The position numbers and the translations under genes were made by a program. The notes beneath the pieces are model-generated. The model made no database searches. It worked only from the letters and a program-made list of their open reading frames with translations, and was not told where the DNA came from. A stretch of DNA of 9,485 nt, taken from JAJECS01 sp034428595 (GTDB taxonomy: Bacteria; Chloroflexota; UBA11872). Of the stretch, positions 1 to 6,255 are shown piece by piece; position 1 is the stretch's first letter; the number at the start of each line of letters is the position of its first letter. The DNA lies in NCBI GenBank assembly GCA_034428595.1, contig DAOUHO010000006.1:1-9485 (forward strand), in the 5' to 3' direction.

Positions 1-1
1 C

Positions 2-328
2 TTCGAGTGCCTGCACGAGCTGAAGCTGATCGTGGACCTGATCTACCAGGGCGGCCTCACCTACATGCGCCACTCGGTCAGCGACACTGCCGAGTACGGC
101 GACCTGGTGTCCGGACCCCGAGTGGTCAACGACAACTCGCGGCAGGTCATGCGTCAGCTATTGACCGAAATTCAGGACGGCACCTTCGCCCGCAATTGGA
201 TTCTGGAGAACCAGGCGGGCCGTCCGGTGCACAACGCCTTGCGCAATGCCGACCTGAATCACGAGCTCGAGCGCGTCGGCAGTGAATTGCGCAGTATGAT
301 GGATTGGCTGCCAAAGACTCGCGAGTGA
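2..328 (+). CDS. ilvC: Ketol-acid reductoisomerase, C-terminal part (5' end outside window)
   Basis: This is the last 108 residues of ketol-acid reductoisomerase, the NADPH- and Mg-dependent cytoplasmic enzyme of valine, leucine and isoleucine synthesis. It converts acetolactate or acetohydroxybutyrate to the dihydroxy acid. The frame is open from the left edge to a TGA at 326-328. The visible part is the all-helical knotted domain. It starts with FECLHELKLIVDLIYQGG, whose two glutamates four residues apart match the metal-binding pair of this domain. SVSDTAEYGD and VSGPRVV follow (substrate-site region), and it ends in the typical MMDWL tail. The length fits the short, class I enzyme of about 330-340 aa. 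It lies 148 bp upstream of leuA on the same strand, as in many ilv-leu clusters. Identification is firm; start and cofactor loop are not visible. Confidence 0.97.
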   Translation, partial: FECLHELKLIVDLIYQGGLTYMRHSVSDTAEYGDLVSGPRVVNDNSRQVMRQLLTEIQDGTFARNWILENQAGRPVHNALRNADLNHELERVGSELRSMMDWLPKTRE

Positions 329-344
329 AACATCGCATCGACAT

Positions 345-360
345 GGTGACCCTCGTCACC
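345..360. other. Small inverted repeat just after ilvC
   Basis: GGTGAC (345-350), loop CCTC, GTCACC (355-360) form a perfect 6-bp stem with a tetraloop, 16 nt after the ilvC stop. No T-run follows, so it is not a convincing intrinsic terminator. It might be an mRNA 3'-end stabiliser or chance. Confidence 0.3.
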
Positions 361-392
361 GCCAATCAGGCCCTAGAACTTGCGCTTCCGGG

Positions 393-416
393 CCCCTCTC
401 CGCTGCGAGGGGGGAG
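393..416. repeat. Degenerate REP-like hairpin (CCCCTCTCC type)
   Basis: CCCCTC (393-398) can pair with GAGGGG (407-412) around an 8-nt loop, and the sequence continues GGAG. The left arm CCCCTCTCC equals the first nine bases of the much better conserved element at 4138-4162, so I read this as a decayed relative. It lies between ilvC and leuA. Relationship by eye only; short GC-rich similarity could be chance. Confidence 0.35.
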
Positions 417-431
417 CAAGGGAGCGTAGAC

Positions 432-450
432 GCGGTCGTCCCGCGACCGC
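432..450. other. Stem-loop in leuA leader
   Basis: GCGGTCG (432-438) and CGACCGC (444-450) are perfectly complementary with loop TCCCG. It ends 26 nt before the leuA ATG. No T-run follows, so it is more likely leader structure, if functional, than a terminator. Confidence 0.35.
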
Positions 451-463
451 CCACAAACTGACC

Positions 464-468
464 GAGGG
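464..468 (+). promoter_or_regulatory. Ribosome binding site of leuA
   Basis: GAGGG lies 8 nt before ATG 477 and fixes that start. It sits at the edge of a small inverted repeat, CAAAC (454-458) and GTTTG (468-472), which would place most of it in the loop. Confidence 0.7.
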
Positions 469-476
469 TTTGACCG

Positions 477-2051
477 ATGCGACACATCCGAATATTTGAC
501 ACGACGCTGCGCGACGGCGAGCAAGCCGCCGGCGGCGCGCTGACCATCGACGAAAAGCTGGAGATTGGCCGGCAGCTTGCGCGACTGAACGTCGACGTCA
601 TCGAGGCCGGCTTTCCCCACACCTCGCCCGGCGACTTCAAGGCCGTCAATCTGCTGGCGCAGGAGCTGCGCGACATCGAAATCGCGGCCCTGAGCGGTTT
701 CAAACGCGAGCAGATCGACAGCACCTGGCAGGCGCTGGAGCCGGCCGCCAATCCGCTGCTGCACATCGTGATCTCGACCTCCGACATTCACATCCAGCAT
801 CAGCTGCGCGCGCGGCGTGAGCATGTCCTCGACCTGACGCAGGACGCCGTGGCCTATGCGCGCCAGTTCACCTCGCACATCGAGTTTTCCGCCATGGACG
901 CCACGCGGTCGGACCTCGACTTTGTCTGCCGCATCTTCGCGGCGGCCATCGAGGCCGGCGCCACGGTCGTCAACTTTCCCGACACGGTCGGCTACGCGCA
1001 GCCCGACGAATTCGGCCGCATGGTGGCCTACGTCACGGAGAACACGCCGGGGATCGACGACGTCGTGCTCTCGGTGCACTGCCACGACGATCTGGGGCAG
1101 TCGGTCGCCAATTCGCTGGCGGCGGTACGGGCCGGCGCCCGACAGGTCGAGTGCACCATCAATGGCGTCGGCGAGCGCGCCGGCAATTCAGCCCTGGAAG
1201 AGATCGCCATGGCGCTGCGCACGCGGCGCGAATACTTCCAGGCGGACACCCGGCTCGACACGAAAGAGCTGTCCCGAACCAGCCGGCTGGTGTCCAACTA
1301 CATGGGCATGCTGGTGCCGCCCAACAAGGCCATCATTGGCGGCAATGCCTTCGCGCACGCCTCCGGTCTGCACCAGGACGGCATGCTCAAGGAGCGCACA
1401 ACCTTCGAAATCATGCATCCCGCCGACGTGGGCGTGAGCGATAGCAGCATCGTCCTGGGCAAGACCTCGGGCCGGCACGCCGTGCGCGACCGCCTGAAAT
1501 CGATGGGCTATGCCTTGGAAGAGGACGAGTTCATGGAAGTCTTCCGCGCCTTCAAGGACATCGCCGACCGCAAGAAGCAGGTCACCGATCGCGATCTCGA
1601 GGCCATTGCGCAGCAACGGCAGCGCCAGGCATTCCACCAGGCCTTCGTGCTGCAGCACGTCCAGGTCAGCGCCGGAACCGGCTCCATGCCCACGGCAACC
1701 GTGCGCCTGCTGTCGGACGACGGCACCGAGTTCTCGGACGCGGCCATCGGCGACGGCCCGGTCCACGCCATCTACCAGGCCATCAACCGCATCGTCGGCG
1801 TGCCCAACCGTCTCATCGAGTTCTCGGTGAACGCGGTCACCAGCGGCATCGACGCCATCGGCGAGGTGACGATTCGCATCGAAGCCGACGCCAAGGTCTT
1901 CAATGGCCACGGCGCCGACACGGACATCTTGGTCGCGAGCGCGCAGGCCTATATCAACGCGCTCAACCGGATGCTGGCCGGCTTGGGCAAGGACTGGTCG
2001 GCCAAGCCCGAGGCGCAGGCCATCGTGCACGCGCCGCCGAGCGAAGGCTAG
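477..2051 (+). CDS. leuA: 2-isopropylmalate synthase
   Basis: Catalyses the first committed step of leucine synthesis, joining acetyl-CoA and 2-ketoisovalerate to 2-isopropylmalate in the cytoplasm. The 524-aa product has an N-terminal HMGL-like TIM barrel (about 1-270): FDTTLRDGEQ at 7-16 (R12, D13), HCHDD at 201-205 (H201 and H203 metal ligands) and NGVGERAGN at 229-237 (N237). SGLHQDGMLK (about 296-305) belongs to the linker subdomain. A C-terminal leucine-binding regulatory domain (about 385-505) carries GDGPVHAIYQAINRIVG, so feedback inhibition by leucine is expected. Length matches the bacterial type (about 510-525 aa). LeuA is preferred over homocitrate or citramalate synthase because of the overall motif set and because leuC follows after 8 nt. 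ATG 477 is chosen for its GAGGG site. The same family as cimA downstream, with equal length. Confidence 0.96.
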   Translation: MRHIRIFDTTLRDGEQAAGGALTIDEKLEIGRQLARLNVDVIEAGFPHTSPGDFKAVNLLAQELRDIEIAALSGFKREQIDSTWQALEPAANPLLHIVISTSDIHIQHQLRARREHVLDLTQDAVAYARQFTSHIEFSAMDATRSDLDFVCRIFAAAIEAGATVVNFPDTVGYAQPDEFGRMVAYVTENTPGIDDVVLSVHCHDDLGQSVANSLAAVRAGARQVECTINGVGERAGNSALEEIAMALRTRREYFQADTRLDTKELSRTSRLVSNYMGMLVPPNKAIIGGNAFAHASGLHQDGMLKERTTFEIMHPADVGVSDSSIVLGKTSGRHAVRDRLKSMGYALEEDEFMEVFRAFKDIADRKKQVTDRDLEAIAQQRQRQAFHQAFVLQHVQVSAGTGSMPTATVRLLSDDGTEFSDAAIGDGPVHAIYQAINRIVGVPNRLIEFSVNAVTSGIDAIGEVTIRIEADAKVFNGHGADTDILVASAQAYINALNRMLAGLGKDWSAKPEAQAIVHAPPSEG

Positions 2052-2053
2052 GG
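2050..2053 (+). promoter_or_regulatory. Ribosome binding site of leuC
   Basis: AGGG lies 6 nt before ATG 2060 and shares bases with the leuA stop codon TAG (2049-2051), which favours translational coupling of leuC to leuA. Confidence 0.5.
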
Positions 2054-2059
2054 CGCACG

Positions 2060-3466
2060 ATGGCCAACACCTTGCTCGACACCGTCTGGGACCTGCACAC
2101 GGTGCGGCGTCTCCCCAACGGCGAAACGCAGCTCTTCATCGGCCTTCACCTCGTGCACGAGGTCACCAGCCCGCAGGCATTCCAAATGCTGGCCGAGCGC
2201 GGCCTGCGCGTGCGCTATCCCGAGCGGACCTTCGCCACGGTGGACCACATCATCCCGACCGATCAACAGCAGCGACCCTACGCCGACGGCATGGCCGAGC
2301 AGATGTTTGCCGCCATCGAGGAGAACGTGCGGGTCAATGACCTGCCATTCTTCGACCAGTCGACCGGCCGCCAGGGCATCGTGCACGTCATCGGCCCGGA
2401 GCTTGGCCTCACCCAGCCGGGCATGACCATTGCCTGCGGCGACAGCCACACCAGCACCCACGGCGCGTTCGGGGCGGTGGCGTTCGGCATCGGCACCTCG
2501 CAGGTGCGCGATGTGCTGGCCACCCAGTGCATGTCGGTGGCCAAGCCCAAGCTGCGCCGCATCGAGGTCAACGGACGGCTCAGCGCGGGGGTCTTCGCCA
2601 AGGACGTGATCCTTCACATCATCGGCGCCCTGGGTGTGCAGGGCGGCGTCGGCTACGCCTATGAATACGGCGGCGCGGTGCTCGATGCCATGTCCATGGA
2701 CGAGCGCATGACGATCTGCAACATGTCCATCGAAGGCGGCGCGCGCGTTGGCTATGTCAACCCCGACGCCACCACCGAGTCCTACATCGAGGGCCGCGAA
2801 TTCGCGCCGGCTGGCGACGAGTTCCAGCGCGCGGCCACGTGGTGGCGCTCGCTCGCCTCGGGGCCCGACGCAAACTACGACGACGTCGTGACCATGAACG
2901 GCGCCGATATTCCTCCCATGGTCACCTGGGGCATCAACCCGGGCCAGGTCACCGGCGTCGACGACGTTGTTCCATCGCTCGAAGCGCTCGACGGACCCGG
3001 CCGCGCCGCCGCCGAGGAGGCGCTGGAGCACATGTCCCTCGAGCCCGGACGCTCCATAGCCGGCATTCCCATCGACGTGGCGTTCGTCGGGTCGTGCACC
3101 AACGCCCGGCTCAGCGACCTGCACGAGGCCGCCCGCGTGGCCCAGGGCGGGCGCGTTGCCGATGGTGTGAAGGCCCTGGTTGTGCCCGGCTCGCAGCGCA
3201 TTCGCGCCGAGGCCGAGGCCGCCGGCTTGCACGAGATTTTCCAGGAGGCGGGGTTCGAGTGGCGCGAAGCCGGATGCTCCATGTGCCTGGCCATGAACCC
3301 GGACAAGCTGCAGGGCGATCAGGTCTGCGCCTCGTCCAGCAACCGAAACTTCAAGGGCCGCCAGGGCAGCCCCACCGGCCGCACCCTGCTCATGAGCCCG
3401 GCGATGGTCGCCGCGGCGGCGCTCGCCGGCGAGGTTGCCGACGTGCGACAGATGGTCGCGTCGTGA
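2060..3466 (+). CDS. leuC: 3-isopropylmalate dehydratase, large subunit
   Basis: Aconitase-family large subunit that, with LeuD, isomerises 2- to 3-isopropylmalate; in organisms with CimA it also processes citramalate. The 468-aa length is that of the bacterial LeuC class (E. coli 466), not the shorter archaeal/HacA type. Visible motifs: HEVTSPQAF (33-41), the CGDSHTSTHGAFGA segment (126-139), and the three cysteines for the [4Fe-4S] cluster, C346 in VGSCTN, and C406 and C409 in GCSMC. Near the C terminus SSSNRNFKGRQG is the conserved active-site stretch. All key residues are present. ATG 2060 follows leuA by 8 nt and the TGA overlaps the leuD start by 4 nt, so leuA, leuC and leuD should be co-transcribed. 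Confidence 0.97.
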   Translation: MANTLLDTVWDLHTVRRLPNGETQLFIGLHLVHEVTSPQAFQMLAERGLRVRYPERTFATVDHIIPTDQQQRPYADGMAEQMFAAIEENVRVNDLPFFDQSTGRQGIVHVIGPELGLTQPGMTIACGDSHTSTHGAFGAVAFGIGTSQVRDVLATQCMSVAKPKLRRIEVNGRLSAGVFAKDVILHIIGALGVQGGVGYAYEYGGAVLDAMSMDERMTICNMSIEGGARVGYVNPDATTESYIEGREFAPAGDEFQRAATWWRSLASGPDANYDDVVTMNGADIPPMVTWGINPGQVTGVDDVVPSLEALDGPGRAAAEEALEHMSLEPGRSIAGIPIDVAFVGSCTNARLSDLHEAARVAQGGRVADGVKALVVPGSQRIRAEAEAAGLHEIFQEAGFEWREAGCSMCLAMNPDKLQGDQVCASSSNRNFKGRQGSPTGRTLLMSPAMVAAAALAGEVADVRQMVAS

Positions 3467-4071
3467 GCGACGGGGCAGTCATCGACCGCATCGTCGGCCG
3501 CGGCGTGCCGGTGCGAGGCAACGACATCGACACCGACCGGATCATCCCGGCGCGCTATCTGCGGGAGATCACCTTCGAGGGACTTGGCCCGCACGCCTTC
3601 GAGGACGACCGCCGCGCCCTCAACGGTGCGCACCCGCTCGACGACCCGCGCTTCGACGGCGCCAGCGTGCTCGTCGTGAATCGCAACTTCGGCTGCGGCT
3701 CGAGCCGCGAGCACGCCCCGCAAGCCCTGTTGCGCCGCGGCATTCGGGCGATCGTCGGGGAGAGCTTCGCCGAGATCTTCTTTGGCAACTGCGTGACGAT
3801 CGGCCTGCCCTGCGTGACGATGGCTCCCGAGCAGGTTGAATCGCTGCAAGCGCTGCTGGACGAAGCACCGGACGCCGAGCTCGCCATCGACGTCGACGCG
3901 CAGCGTGTCGTGACGGACCAGGGCGCCTACCCGGCCACCGTCCCGGCCAGCGCCCGCGCGAGCTTCTTGACGGGCCGCTGGGACGCCCTCGGCCAGCTTC
4001 TCGAAAACGCCGACGAGGTCCGCGAGACGGGCGCCCGGCTGCCGTATCTCACCGGATTCGGCGGCGAGTGA
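3463..4071 (+). CDS. leuD: 3-isopropylmalate dehydratase, small subunit
   Basis: Swivelling small subunit of isopropylmalate isomerase, partner of LeuC in leucine (and probably citramalate-route isoleucine) synthesis. Start GTG 3463 overlaps the leuC TGA (GTGA), a classical coupling arrangement, and gives 202 aa, matching E. coli LeuD (201). Motifs: NDIDTDRIIPARYL (20-33) and NFGCGSSREHAPQAL (75-89), the phosphate/substrate-binding loop of the aconitase swivel domain, then GESFAEIFFGNC (99-110). The frame is open far upstream of 3463 (to 2839), but that part is only a shadow of leuC. No strong Shine-Dalgarno sequence is seen, as expected for a coupled start. Confidence 0.96.
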   Translation: MSDGAVIDRIVGRGVPVRGNDIDTDRIIPARYLREITFEGLGPHAFEDDRRALNGAHPLDDPRFDGASVLVVNRNFGCGSSREHAPQALLRRGIRAIVGESFAEIFFGNCVTIGLPCVTMAPEQVESLQALLDEAPDAELAIDVDAQRVVTDQGAYPATVPASARASFLTGRWDALGQLLENADEVRETGARLPYLTGFGGE

Positions 4072-4137
4072 CCGTGACCAAAATCAGGCGCGCCGCCGCC
4101 AGTCCGGTTCGCTCTCGGTCGGCGGGAGCGATCCGGT

Positions 4138-4175
4138 CCCCTCTCCCTTGATGGGAGAGGGGTAGGGTGAGGGTG
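4138..4175. repeat. REP-like palindromic element
   Basis: CCCCTCTCCC (4138-4147), loop TTGAT, and GGGAGAGGGG (4153-4162) form a perfect 10-bp stem, followed by TAGGGTGAGGGTG (4163-4175). From memory this resembles a class of intergenic REP-type hairpins repeated in many GC-rich bacterial genomes, with the same CCCTCTCCC arm and GGGTGAGGGTG tail. It begins 66 nt after the leuD stop. It has no T-run, so it is not a classical terminator, but it may stabilise the 3' end of the leu mRNA. Copy number in the genome cannot be seen here. Confidence 0.7.
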
Positions 4176-4191
4176 AAGGCGTGAGACGCTC

Positions 4192-4197
4192 TACAAT
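4192..4197 (+). promoter_or_regulatory. Weak -10-like hexamer upstream of cimA
   Basis: TACAAT matches the sigma-70 -10 consensus TATAAT at five of six positions in a GC-rich gap, about 220 nt before cimA. No TTGACA-like -35 lies 16-18 nt upstream (that space is the REP tail). If used, the cimA transcript would have a leader of about 215 nt containing the hairpins noted. Confidence 0.25.
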
Positions 4198-4270
4198 GTC
4201 TGCGGCGGTAGCGCCCGCCTATATGTCCCTGACAGGCTCCAGTCCATGACTGCCCGACGCGAGGAATCCC

Positions 4271-4302
4271 CGCGACCCGTGAAGTCTGCGTTCACGGGCG
4301 CG
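4271..4302. other. Stem-loop in cimA leader
   Basis: CGCG, one bulged A, then CCCGTGAA (4276-4283), loop GTCTGCG, TTCACGGG (4291-4298), CGCG (4299-4302): a 12-bp stem with a single bulge, the strongest secondary structure in this gap apart from the REP-like element. No T-run follows. Possible regulatory RNA structure; role unknown. Confidence 0.4.
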
Positions 4303-4328
4303 GTCGACATTGCCGCGGCAGTCCGCGT

Positions 4329-4351
4329 GGCGGCTCGCTAGGCGAACCGCC
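4329..4351. other. Stem-loop in cimA leader (second)
   Basis: GGCGG and TCGC (4329-4338, separated by one C) pair with GCGA and CCGCC (4342-4351, separated by one A) around loop TAG. A further inverted repeat, GTGGGC-CACG-GCCCAC, follows at 4357-4372. In GC-rich DNA part of this may be chance. Confidence 0.3.
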
Positions 4352-4405
4352 GGCCGGTGGGCCACGGCCCACGCCCGATCAGGTTCTCAAACCTCCAAAC
4401 CTGCC

Positions 4406-4410
4406 GAGGA
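4406..4410 (+). promoter_or_regulatory. Ribosome binding site of cimA
   Basis: GAGGA lies 8 nt before ATG 4419 and fixes the cimA start. CCTC at 4392-4395 could pair with its GAGG, so access to it may depend on leader folding. Confidence 0.75.
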
Positions 4411-4418
4411 ACTTTCGC

Positions 4419-5993
4419 ATGCAACTTTCCCTCTACGACACCACGCTGCGCGACGGCGCGCAGACCGAAGGCATCTCGTTTTCCGCCGAGGACAAGCTCC
4501 GCATCGCCGAGCGCCTCGATGCCTACGGGGTGCACTACATCGAAGGCGGCTTTCCGGGATCGAACCCCAAGGACCGCGAGTTCTTCACGCGTGCCGCCGA
4601 ACGATCCTGGAAGCACGCGCGCATCACCGCGTTTGGTGCTACGCGCTACAAGGGCATCCGCGCCGACGAAGACGACAACCTGCAAGCGCTGCTCGCGTGT
4701 GAGACGCCCGCGGTGACCATCGTGGCCAAGTTCTCGCGGTTTCAGGCTGAGTCGGTGCTCGAGACCACGCCCGACGAGAACCTGGCGATGATTCGCGACT
4801 CGGTGGCCTTCCTCAAGGACGCCGGCCGCGAGGTCATCGTCGACGCCGAGCACTACTTCGATGGTCTTGACCACGACCGCGCCTACGTGGAGCAGTGCGT
4901 GCGCGCCGCGGGCGCCGCCGATTGGCTGGTGCTCTGCGATACCAACGGCGGCTCGCTGCCCGCCGGAATCCGGGAGGGAACTCTGGCGGCCGCCGGTTGG
5001 ACCGATCTGCCGTTGGGCATTCACACCCACGACGACTTGGACTTGGCCGAGGCCAACGCCCTGGCCGGCGTCGACGCAGGCGCGCGTCAGGTGCAGGGCA
5101 CGGCCAACGGCCTCGGCGAGCGCTGCGGCAACGCGAATTTGCTCACGCTGGTCCCGACGCTCCAGCTCAAGCTCGGCCACGACTGCGTCGCACCCGCGCA
5201 GCTGCGTCAGACTGCCGCGTTGGCGCGATATATCGCCGAGATCGCCAACGTGACGCTCGATCCGCAGACGCCGTTCGCCGGCCACAGCGCCTTTGCCCAC
5301 AAGGCCGGCTATCACGGCAGCGGCATGCGCAAGCACGCCGATGCCTATCAGCACATCGACCCGCTGCTGGTCGGCAACGACTCCCGCATCCTCATTTCCG
5401 AGCTGGCCGGGCGCAGCTCGGTTGTGGCCCGTGCCGACGCGTTGGGTCTCGGCTCCGACACCGACGCCTCGCAGGTCGTCGACGAGCTGAAGACGCTCGA
5501 AGAGCGCGGCTTTCAGTTCGAGGGCGCCGAGGCTTCGTTCGAGCTATTGCTGCGTCGTCTGTCGGGGGACTACGAGTCGCCGTTTGACTTCGTGGACTTT
5601 CTGGTCCTGGCGGAGACCCGCGGCGGGCGCGACATGCTCTCCGAGGCCATGGTGAAGATTCGCGTCGGCGACGAAATCTTCCACACCGCGGCCGAAGGCA
5701 ACGGCCCCGTCAGCGCGCTCGACCGCGCCGCCCGCAAGGCGCTGGAGCGGTTCTTCCCCGAGCTGGGCGCCATGCACCTGGCCGACTACAAGGTCCGCAT
5801 CCTCAATTCCAGCGCCGCCACGGATGCGGCGGTGCGCGTGCTCATCCAGTCCTCCGACGGCGACGGCGAGTGGGGCACCGTGGGCAGCTCGGCCAACATC
5901 ATCGAGGCCTCCTGGCTCGCGCTCAAGGACAGCTACGAATACGCGCTGCTCCGCGCGCGCGGCAATGAATCCGCGGCGGCGAAGCCCTCGTAG
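4419..5993 (+). CDS. cimA: (R)-citramalate synthase
   Basis: Condenses pyruvate and acetyl-CoA to (R)-citramalate, first step of the threonine-independent route to 2-oxobutyrate and isoleucine. The 524-aa protein has the same plan as LeuA: an HMGL-like barrel with YDTTLRDGAQTEGISFS (6-22; R11, D12), HTHDD (202-206; H202, H204 metal ligands) and NGLGERCGNANL (230-241; N238). FAHKAGYHGSGMRKH (292-306) follows, then a C-terminal regulatory domain (about 405-515) with GNGPVSALDRA. GAQTEGISFS, VQGTANGLGERCGNANL and the AHKAGYHGS block are typical of CimA and differ from LeuA, which has GEQ near the start and SGLHQDG. Length fits the family (about 520-530). It lies downstream of leuCD, which can supply the next step. 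Start ATG 4419 follows GAGGA by 8 nt. The 347-bp gap suggests its own control. Substrate is inferred from family motifs. Confidence 0.94.
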   Translation: MQLSLYDTTLRDGAQTEGISFSAEDKLRIAERLDAYGVHYIEGGFPGSNPKDREFFTRAAERSWKHARITAFGATRYKGIRADEDDNLQALLACETPAVTIVAKFSRFQAESVLETTPDENLAMIRDSVAFLKDAGREVIVDAEHYFDGLDHDRAYVEQCVRAAGAADWLVLCDTNGGSLPAGIREGTLAAAGWTDLPLGIHTHDDLDLAEANALAGVDAGARQVQGTANGLGERCGNANLLTLVPTLQLKLGHDCVAPAQLRQTAALARYIAEIANVTLDPQTPFAGHSAFAHKAGYHGSGMRKHADAYQHIDPLLVGNDSRILISELAGRSSVVARADALGLGSDTDASQVVDELKTLEERGFQFEGAEASFELLLRRLSGDYESPFDFVDFLVLAETRGGRDMLSEAMVKIRVGDEIFHTAAEGNGPVSALDRAARKALERFFPELGAMHLADYKVRILNSSAATDAAVRVLIQSSDGDGEWGTVGSSANIIEASWLALKDSYEYALLRARGNESAAAKPS

Positions 5994-6201
5994 CAGTTCA
6001 CGAACCCCCCTGCAATCCGCGGCCCGCCGCCGCACTGCCGCCTATGCCGCCGCTCCACGATCCACAATGCGCTCCCGAGGCGCCAACGAAGAGTCACGCG
6101 CGAGCCGGACGCATGGCGAAATCTGGAGCGGCAGCCGCGTGAGTGCCGTCGGCGTGACCGGCGACGCCATCGCCGCCGAACTTCCGGGCCTCGCCGGATT
6201 C

Positions 6202-6227
6202 AGCCCGGGTGCGCCGGCGCCCAGGCT
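6202..6227. terminator. Stem-loop between cimA and the sigma factor (possible terminator)
   Basis: AGCC, mismatch, GGGTGC (6207-6212), loop GCCG, GCGCCC (6217-6222), mismatch, GGCT (6224-6227): about 10 base pairs including one G-T wobble. The 3' flank is pyrimidine-rich (TCCCTCCC) but has no T-run, and it lies some 200 nt after cimA. Termination is only a possibility. Confidence 0.25.
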
Positions 6228-6255
6228 TCCCTCCCTGCGACGCCTCGCTATAGGT

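Larger units (their letters stand above)
343..429 (+). other. Possible Leu-containing leader ORF upstream of leuA (speculative)
   Basis: A 28-codon ORF (ATG 343, TAG 427-429) occupies the ilvC-leuA gap. It begins MVTLVTANQ and contains ALELAL, with Leu codons CTA, CTT, CTT at 373-387. CTG and CTC are the Leu codons that dominate the neighbouring genes. Five of 28 residues are Leu, and inverted repeats follow at 393-412 and 432-450. That layout resembles attenuator leader peptides of leucine operons. Against it, there is no good Shine-Dalgarno sequence before ATG 343, no U-tract after either hairpin, and its second half overlaps a REP-like sequence, so the ORF may be accidental. Confidence 0.2.
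4072..4418 (+). other. Intergenic region leuD-cimA: REP-like element and structured cimA leader
   Basis: 347 bp without a supported gene. In order it holds a REP-like hairpin (4138-4175), a TACAAT -10-like hexamer (4192-4197) without a recognisable -35, and inverted repeats at 4204-4219, 4271-4302, 4329-4351 and 4357-4372. It ends with a short pairing region around the cimA ribosome site. Two tiny ORFs, 4196-4249 and 4246-4341, overlap by ATGA, but neither has a good ribosome site. I find no T-box consensus and no recognisable riboswitch. Confidence 0.6.

Noticed and set aside
366..1085. Long minus-strand open frame across leuA
   Set aside because: Shadow of the leuA reading frame in GC-rich DNA; composition is Arg/Gly/Asp/Val rich with no family motif. 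The same applies to the minus-strand frames at 1188-2030, 2048-3232 and 4338-5354.
2839..3462. N-terminal extension of LeuD inside leuC
   Set aside because: The extra 208 codons are an Arg-rich shadow of leuC. GTG 3463 gives the standard LeuD length and a GTGA overlap.
4138..4162. Intrinsic terminator of the leu operon
   Set aside because: The stem is strong but is followed by TAGGGTGAGGGTG rather than a T-run; it fits a REP-like element better. A role in 3'-end protection remains possible.
4072..4418. T-box leader upstream of cimA
   Set aside because: No AGGGTGGNACCGCG-like antiterminator and no T-rich terminator could be found in the gap.
6174..6200. ECF-type autoregulatory promoter (GAACTT-like -35)
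   Set aside because: GAACTT appears near 6178, but no credible -10 at the right spacing could be defined, so it is not listed as a feature.
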